Translations under genes and position numbers: made by a program | Assembly: GCA_030043175.1 (NCBI GenBank) | Contig: JASHYD010000225.1 | Span: 1 to 8,226, forward strand | Reading direction: 5' to 3' | DNA length: 8,226 nucleotides | Source: Xanthobacteraceae bacterium | GTDB lineage: Bacteria > Pseudomonadota > Alphaproteobacteria > Rhizobiales > Xanthobacteraceae | In this document: positions 5,640 to 8,226 of the stretch, in pieces | How positions within the stretch are numbered: the first letter of the stretch is position 1 | How the letters are laid out: the number at the start of each line of letters is the position of its first letter | Notes under the pieces: generated by a model | The model's database searches: none | What the model was told of the DNA's origin: nothing | Seen by the model: the letters and a program-made list of their open reading frames with translations, nothing else

Positions 5640-7358
5640 TCAAAGTCCGAAGACATAGAGAACGAGAGCGTGGCGCTGCTCCCTGAGTTCCGGCGAATTG
5701 ACGAGCCGCGTGCGCGACCCCGGGCTTGGCCCCGAGACAATCGCGATATATTGCTTGCCATTGACCTCGAACGTCATCGGAGGCGCCGAGAAGCCGGAGC
5801 CCACATTGATCTTCCACAGTTCGTCAAGGGTGGTGTCATCGAACGCCGCAACTGTGCCATCCAGCAGCGCGAGAAACACGAGCCCGCCGCCGGTCGCGAG
5901 CGTGCCGCTGAAATTCGGGTAGCTCAGGTGCACGCTCTTCTTGATGTCGCCGGTCAGCGGATCGACAGCCTTCAGGTCGCTTTCCCACCGTTCGGCGGTT
6001 CTAGCGAGGCCGCCATTCCAGCCTCTCTCCTTGTTGTGCTTTTCTCGGTCGATCGTAATTGTCGAGCAGTTTGACAGAGCGGGGATGTACAGCAGCTTAG
6101 TTTTTGAGCTGTAGGAACTCGGCCAGTAGTTGTTGCCGCCCTGCAATGACGGACAGACCTTCTTGGGTGGCTCATTCGAATTGAAGTTGCCGACGCCGGC
6201 ATAGGTCTGAATATCCTTGGCGGGATCATATTCGAGCGGCTTGCCGGTTTTCTGGTCGATGCCTTTGGTCCAGTTGACCTCCATATAGGGCTTGGCGACC
6301 ACCATCGCGCCATTGGCCCTCTCCATCGTGTAGAGAAACCCGTTGCGCGCGGAATGCGTGATCAGTTTGCGCGATTGCCCGCCGACCTGCCCGTCGATCA
6401 GGATATGGGTGCCGACCTCGTCGTAGTCCCACTGGTCGCCCGGCGTGAATTGGAAATACCAGTTCATGTTGCCGGTATCGGGGTCCCAGGAGATCACGCT
6501 GTTTGTGTAGAGATTGTCGCCCGGCCGATAGAAAGGATCGAACATAGGCACCGGATTGCCGGTTCCCCACAGGGTCTGGTTGGTGGCGGGATCGTAGGTG
6601 CCCGTTACCCACACCGCGCCGCCTCCGGTGCGCCAAGCATCGGTGTTGCCCTTCCAGGTTTCGCTGCCGGGTTCGCCCGGCGCCGGGATCGTATATTTGA
6701 GCCATAGCCGCTTGCCGGTCGCGGCATCTAGGCCAGCAATCCAGTCACGCACGCCCTGGTCGCCATTGGCGGCGCCGACGATGATCTTGTCCTTGATGGC
6801 GAGCGGCGCCGCCGTAAAGGTCACGTCCGGCGTGTCCTGGAATGAGCTTTCCCAGACCACCTTGCCCGTTTCCTTGTCGGTCGCGACGATGCGCGGCGAG
6901 TTGCCGAAACCGCCGGCGCCGGTGATGACGAGGTTGCCCGTGAGCGCCGCGCCGCGGCTGCGCATCTGGCGATCCTGCTTAGGGTCCATGCGCCACACGA
7001 TGCGACCGAAATCGCCGGAGCGGGCGTCGACCTTGTAGAGGACATTCCAAGAATCCGTGACGTAAAGGAAGCCGTCCTCGGCCAGCGGCGTGGCATTCGT
7101 GAATTCGTTGCCGGCGCCGCCACCGAGCGGGACCGCATAAGCGAGCTTAAGGTCCTTGACGTTGTCTCGGCTGATGCGGGCCAGCGGCGAGTAGCGTTGG
7201 CCGTCATAGGTGCGGTGGTTCATCAGCCAATTCTGCGGCTCCTTGTCCGGATTGAGGAGGCGCTCCGGCGTCACGTCGGCTGCCAATGCCGGCCATGCCA
7301 CGACCAGCATGCTGCAGATGAGCAAGTCGTTGCGGATGGAATGCTTGGGTCTTGTCAT
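5640..7358 (-). CDS. PQQ-dependent alcohol dehydrogenase, methanol/ethanol type, secreted, no haem domain
   Basis: The 572-residue protein carries a Sec signal peptide (hydrophobic 11-26, likely cleavage after ALAA at 24-27) and an eight-bladed beta-propeller with repeated W-docking motifs (VDARSGDFGRIVW, DKETGKVVWE, DAATGKRLW, DDTTLDELW). It oxidises an alcohol in the periplasm using PQQ and a metal ion. Aligned to methanol dehydrogenase, Asn268 (GTGNP), catalytic Asp311 and Arg338 (ARNGFLYT) are kept. Asp313, two residues after the catalytic base (WDYD), is the extra acidic ligand linked to lanthanide-dependent enzymes. The usual metal-binding Glu appears as Asp200 (NGDQGVRD), and the adjacent-Cys segment is replaced by QMRSRG. 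There is no CxxCH haem site, so a separate cytochrome c must accept electrons; none is in the window. Start ATG 7358 has GGAGGA at 7363-7368. The upstream ABM gene is broken. Substrate unknown. Confidence 0.95.
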   Translation of the reverse strand: MTRPKHSIRNDLLICSMLVVAWPALAADVTPERLLNPDKEPQNWLMNHRTYDGQRYSPLARISRDNVKDLKLAYAVPLGGGAGNEFTNATPLAEDGFLYVTDSWNVLYKVDARSGDFGRIVWRMDPKQDRQMRSRGAALTGNLVITGAGGFGNSPRIVATDKETGKVVWESSFQDTPDVTFTAAPLAIKDKIIVGAANGDQGVRDWIAGLDAATGKRLWLKYTIPAPGEPGSETWKGNTDAWRTGGGAVWVTGTYDPATNQTLWGTGNPVPMFDPFYRPGDNLYTNSVISWDPDTGNMNWYFQFTPGDQWDYDEVGTHILIDGQVGGQSRKLITHSARNGFLYTMERANGAMVVAKPYMEVNWTKGIDQKTGKPLEYDPAKDIQTYAGVGNFNSNEPPKKVCPSLQGGNNYWPSSYSSKTKLLYIPALSNCSTITIDREKHNKERGWNGGLARTAERWESDLKAVDPLTGDIKKSVHLSYPNFSGTLATGGGLVFLALLDGTVAAFDDTTLDELWKINVGSGFSAPPMTFEVNGKQYIAIVSGPSPGSRTRLVNSPELREQRHALVLYVFGL

Positions 7359-7362
7359 GATG

Positions 7363-7368
7363 TCCTCC
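7363..7368 (-). promoter_or_regulatory. Strong ribosome-binding site of the dehydrogenase
   Basis: On the minus strand GGAGGA stands four bases before the ATG at 7358. It confirms that start, which also gives a complete signal peptide. Confidence 0.7.
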
Positions 7369-7395
7369 CGACTATGAATTCATCTCATGCGCAGC

Positions 7396-7661
7396 CTATC
7401 CTGGCGGAGGCACCATGGGAACGGGCGGCACGCGGTGCGGTGGCGTGGCCGCAGCGCGGTATTGCTTGGTGTAGGCGGCGGGCCCGTTGGCCTCATAGGC
7501 TTTCTCGTTGGCCCAGATGCGACGACCGAGAAATGGTTCAAATGCGGGTCCGGCTCCTCGTAAACGTCGTAACGCAGCGCGCCGGCTTCCTTCTGACTCG
7601 GCCCGGCAAGCGCCTTGAACGCGGCCTGCAGCTCCCTTAATATCCGAAATACCGCCGCCAA
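7396..7661 (-). pseudogene. Broken antibiotic-biosynthesis-monooxygenase (ABM) / quinol monooxygenase-type gene
   Basis: One frame gives ELQAAFKALAGPSQKEAGAL followed by RYDVYEEPDPHLNHFSVV. This resembles the core of small ABM-fold monooxygenases (helix, then xRYxxY, then HFxVVExW). The continuation IWANEKAYEANGPAAYTKQY is found only in a neighbouring frame. The junction GTCGTCGCATCTGG would read Val-Val-Asp-Ile-Trp if one base were restored, so a one-base deletion near 7519-7521 is likely. The N-terminal strand and its start codon are missing: family similarity begins near 7640, where the unrelated gene at 7637-7948 ends. The second frame stops at 7396, and the C-terminus (PPVPMVPPPG) is unlike the usual tail. 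Intact homologues are about 95-105 residues. The gene lies 37 bases upstream of the PQQ dehydrogenase and was probably its operon partner (inference). Confidence 0.65.
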
Positions 7662-7948
7662 ACGGCATCACGACGACCCGGCCTAGTTTGCAGGTATCGC
7701 CGCTCCGCTAAATCACGCGCGTCTATCACCGCAGCCCGGTGGCATCGCCAAGCTTCCTTGGCGGCCTCCTGCGCCAAGCGCGAATCCGGATCGATGCCAA
7801 GCTGCTCGGCGCAACAGCCAGCGAGAAGGCCTTGGACAGCTTCCACAAAAATCTCGCGGCACTCATCGTCACACCAGGGAAATTCCGCAGGGGAGATAAA
7901 CTCAGCCTCGTGCTCCGCGCCGCACGTTCTGCATCGGACAGTGGGCAT
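7637..7948 (-). CDS. Small hypothetical protein with an N-terminal CxxC...CxxxC motif
   Basis: This 103-residue protein opens with a possible zinc-binding pattern: Cys6 and Cys9 (RCRTCG), then Cys26 and Cys30 (PWCDDEC). The rest is a charged helical region (QEAAKEAWRCHRAAVIDARD, then LAERRYLQTRPG) ending in RRYFGY. I do not recognise the family; the pattern resembles short zinc-ribbon proteins of accessory or prophage regions. Its ATG overlaps the TGA of the upstream gene as TGATG at 7950-7946, so it is likely translated by coupling. It ends exactly where the ABM remnant begins to show family similarity, so the present C-terminus may sit at or near a recombination joint. Confidence that it is a real gene rests on the coupling, the Cys pairs and an open frame over its full length. 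Confidence 0.65.
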   Translation of the reverse strand: MPTVRCRTCGAEHEAEFISPAEFPWCDDECREIFVEAVQGLLAGCCAEQLGIDPDSRLAQEAAKEAWRCHRAAVIDARDLAERRYLQTRPGRRDAVWRRYFGY

Positions 7949-8217
7949 CAGTGCAACCCGCGCCTCATTAACTCGATGCGATAATTTTCCTCGGCCGCCT
8001 CAGCTTGACGCTCCAATTCCGCAATAGCTGCAGCACGCTCGCCGACCGATAGCTTGATCTCGGTAACCACTAAGCTGCCATCGGGTCGCATCGTGATCTG
8101 GCACTCAACCGATTGCGATGGATGCAACGTGGTTATGCCCGCTCGCATAATCTGAGACCCGCCAAACGGTAACTCTAGCCTGGCAGGTCCGCCACCAATG
8201 GCGATAATCCCGCTCAT
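7948..8217 (-). CDS. Small hypothetical protein: beta-rich N-terminus, coiled-coil C-terminus
   Basis: The 89-residue protein has a Gly-rich beginning (IIAIGGGPARLELPFGG) and an alternating strand-like middle (VECQITMRPDGSLVVTEIKL). It ends in a charged helix (about residues 58-86) with a likely coiled coil. I do not recognise the family, and no enzyme motif is visible. It is the first gene of a two-gene unit with 7637-7948, joined by a one-base stop/start overlap. The ATG at 8217 lies nine bases from the window edge. No ribosome-binding site is visible in those bases, and a transcription start or further upstream genes would lie outside. The similar style of the pair suggests accessory, perhaps prophage-derived, genes, which is inference. 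Confidence 0.6.
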   Translation of the reverse strand: MSGIIAIGGGPARLELPFGGSQIMRAGITTLHPSQSVECQITMRPDGSLVVTEIKLSVGERAAAIAELERQAEAAEENYRIELMRRGLH

Positions 8218-8226
8218 GCTGCGGCT

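Noticed and set aside
5244..6074. A 276-codon plus-strand open frame over copy 2 and the dehydrogenase's 3' end
   Set aside because: It is antisense to the decayed module and to the conserved C-terminal part of the dehydrogenase, so it is a shadow.
1..8226. CRISPR arrays, tRNA or rRNA genes, insertion-sequence ends
   Set aside because: No regularly spaced repeats, cloverleaf-like sequence, rRNA-like blocks, transposase motifs or terminal inverted repeats were seen on reading either strand.

Overview
The window is GC-rich, with long uninterrupted codon-biased frames. Its gene content points to an alphaproteobacterium of the Bradyrhizobium/Nitrobacteraceae type. The pointers are a soluble winged-helix/TPR regulator, a Tat-exported branched-chain-amino-acid-type binding protein, a PQQ alcohol dehydrogenase, and remnants of HGG-motif genes that I recognise from Bradyrhizobium genomes. 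The taxonomic placement is inference from recognition, not from a search.

Layout. On the minus strand, positions 30-503 encode a small four-helix membrane protein of unknown function. Positions 528-990 hold a decayed accessory module: the end of one hypothetical gene overlapping an HGG-motif gene with a frameshift. Positions 1012-2595 (minus) encode a 527-residue winged-helix/TPR transcriptional regulator. A divergent intergenic region (2596-2761) contains a tandem 9-bp direct repeat with 11-bp period, a plausible operator for such a regulator. On the plus strand follow a periplasmic solute-binding protein (2762-3949) and a class I SAM-dependent methyltransferase (about 3989-4849), probably one transcription unit. 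Positions 4850-5231 hold no convincing gene, only a 29-codon ORF with a good ribosome-binding site and a GC-rich hairpin.

A second, differently decayed copy of the same accessory module lies at 5232-5601 (minus). Both copies are in the same orientation, so the regulator/binding-protein/methyltransferase segment is bracketed by two related remnants. Next comes an intact 572-residue secreted PQQ-dependent alcohol dehydrogenase (5640-7358, minus). It carries the Asp-Tyr-Asp signature linked to lanthanide-dependent enzymes but lacks the vicinal-cysteine segment of methanol dehydrogenases. Directly upstream is a broken antibiotic-biosynthesis-monooxygenase (ABM) type gene (7396-7661) that lacks its N-terminus and has a one-base frameshift. 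It abuts a two-gene translationally coupled operon of unknown accessory genes (8217-7637, minus).

How the parts fit. The regulator probably controls the divergent binding-protein/methyltransferase pair through the intergenic repeats (inference). No permease or ATPase for the binding protein, and no cytochrome or PQQ biosynthesis gene for the dehydrogenase, lies in the window, so both would need partners encoded elsewhere. The repeated remnants and broken genes indicate a chromosomal region reshaped by insertion and decay. I do not see a clear new defence or mobile system. The strongest leads are the paired remnants, the unusual dehydrogenase active site and the divergent operator candidate.
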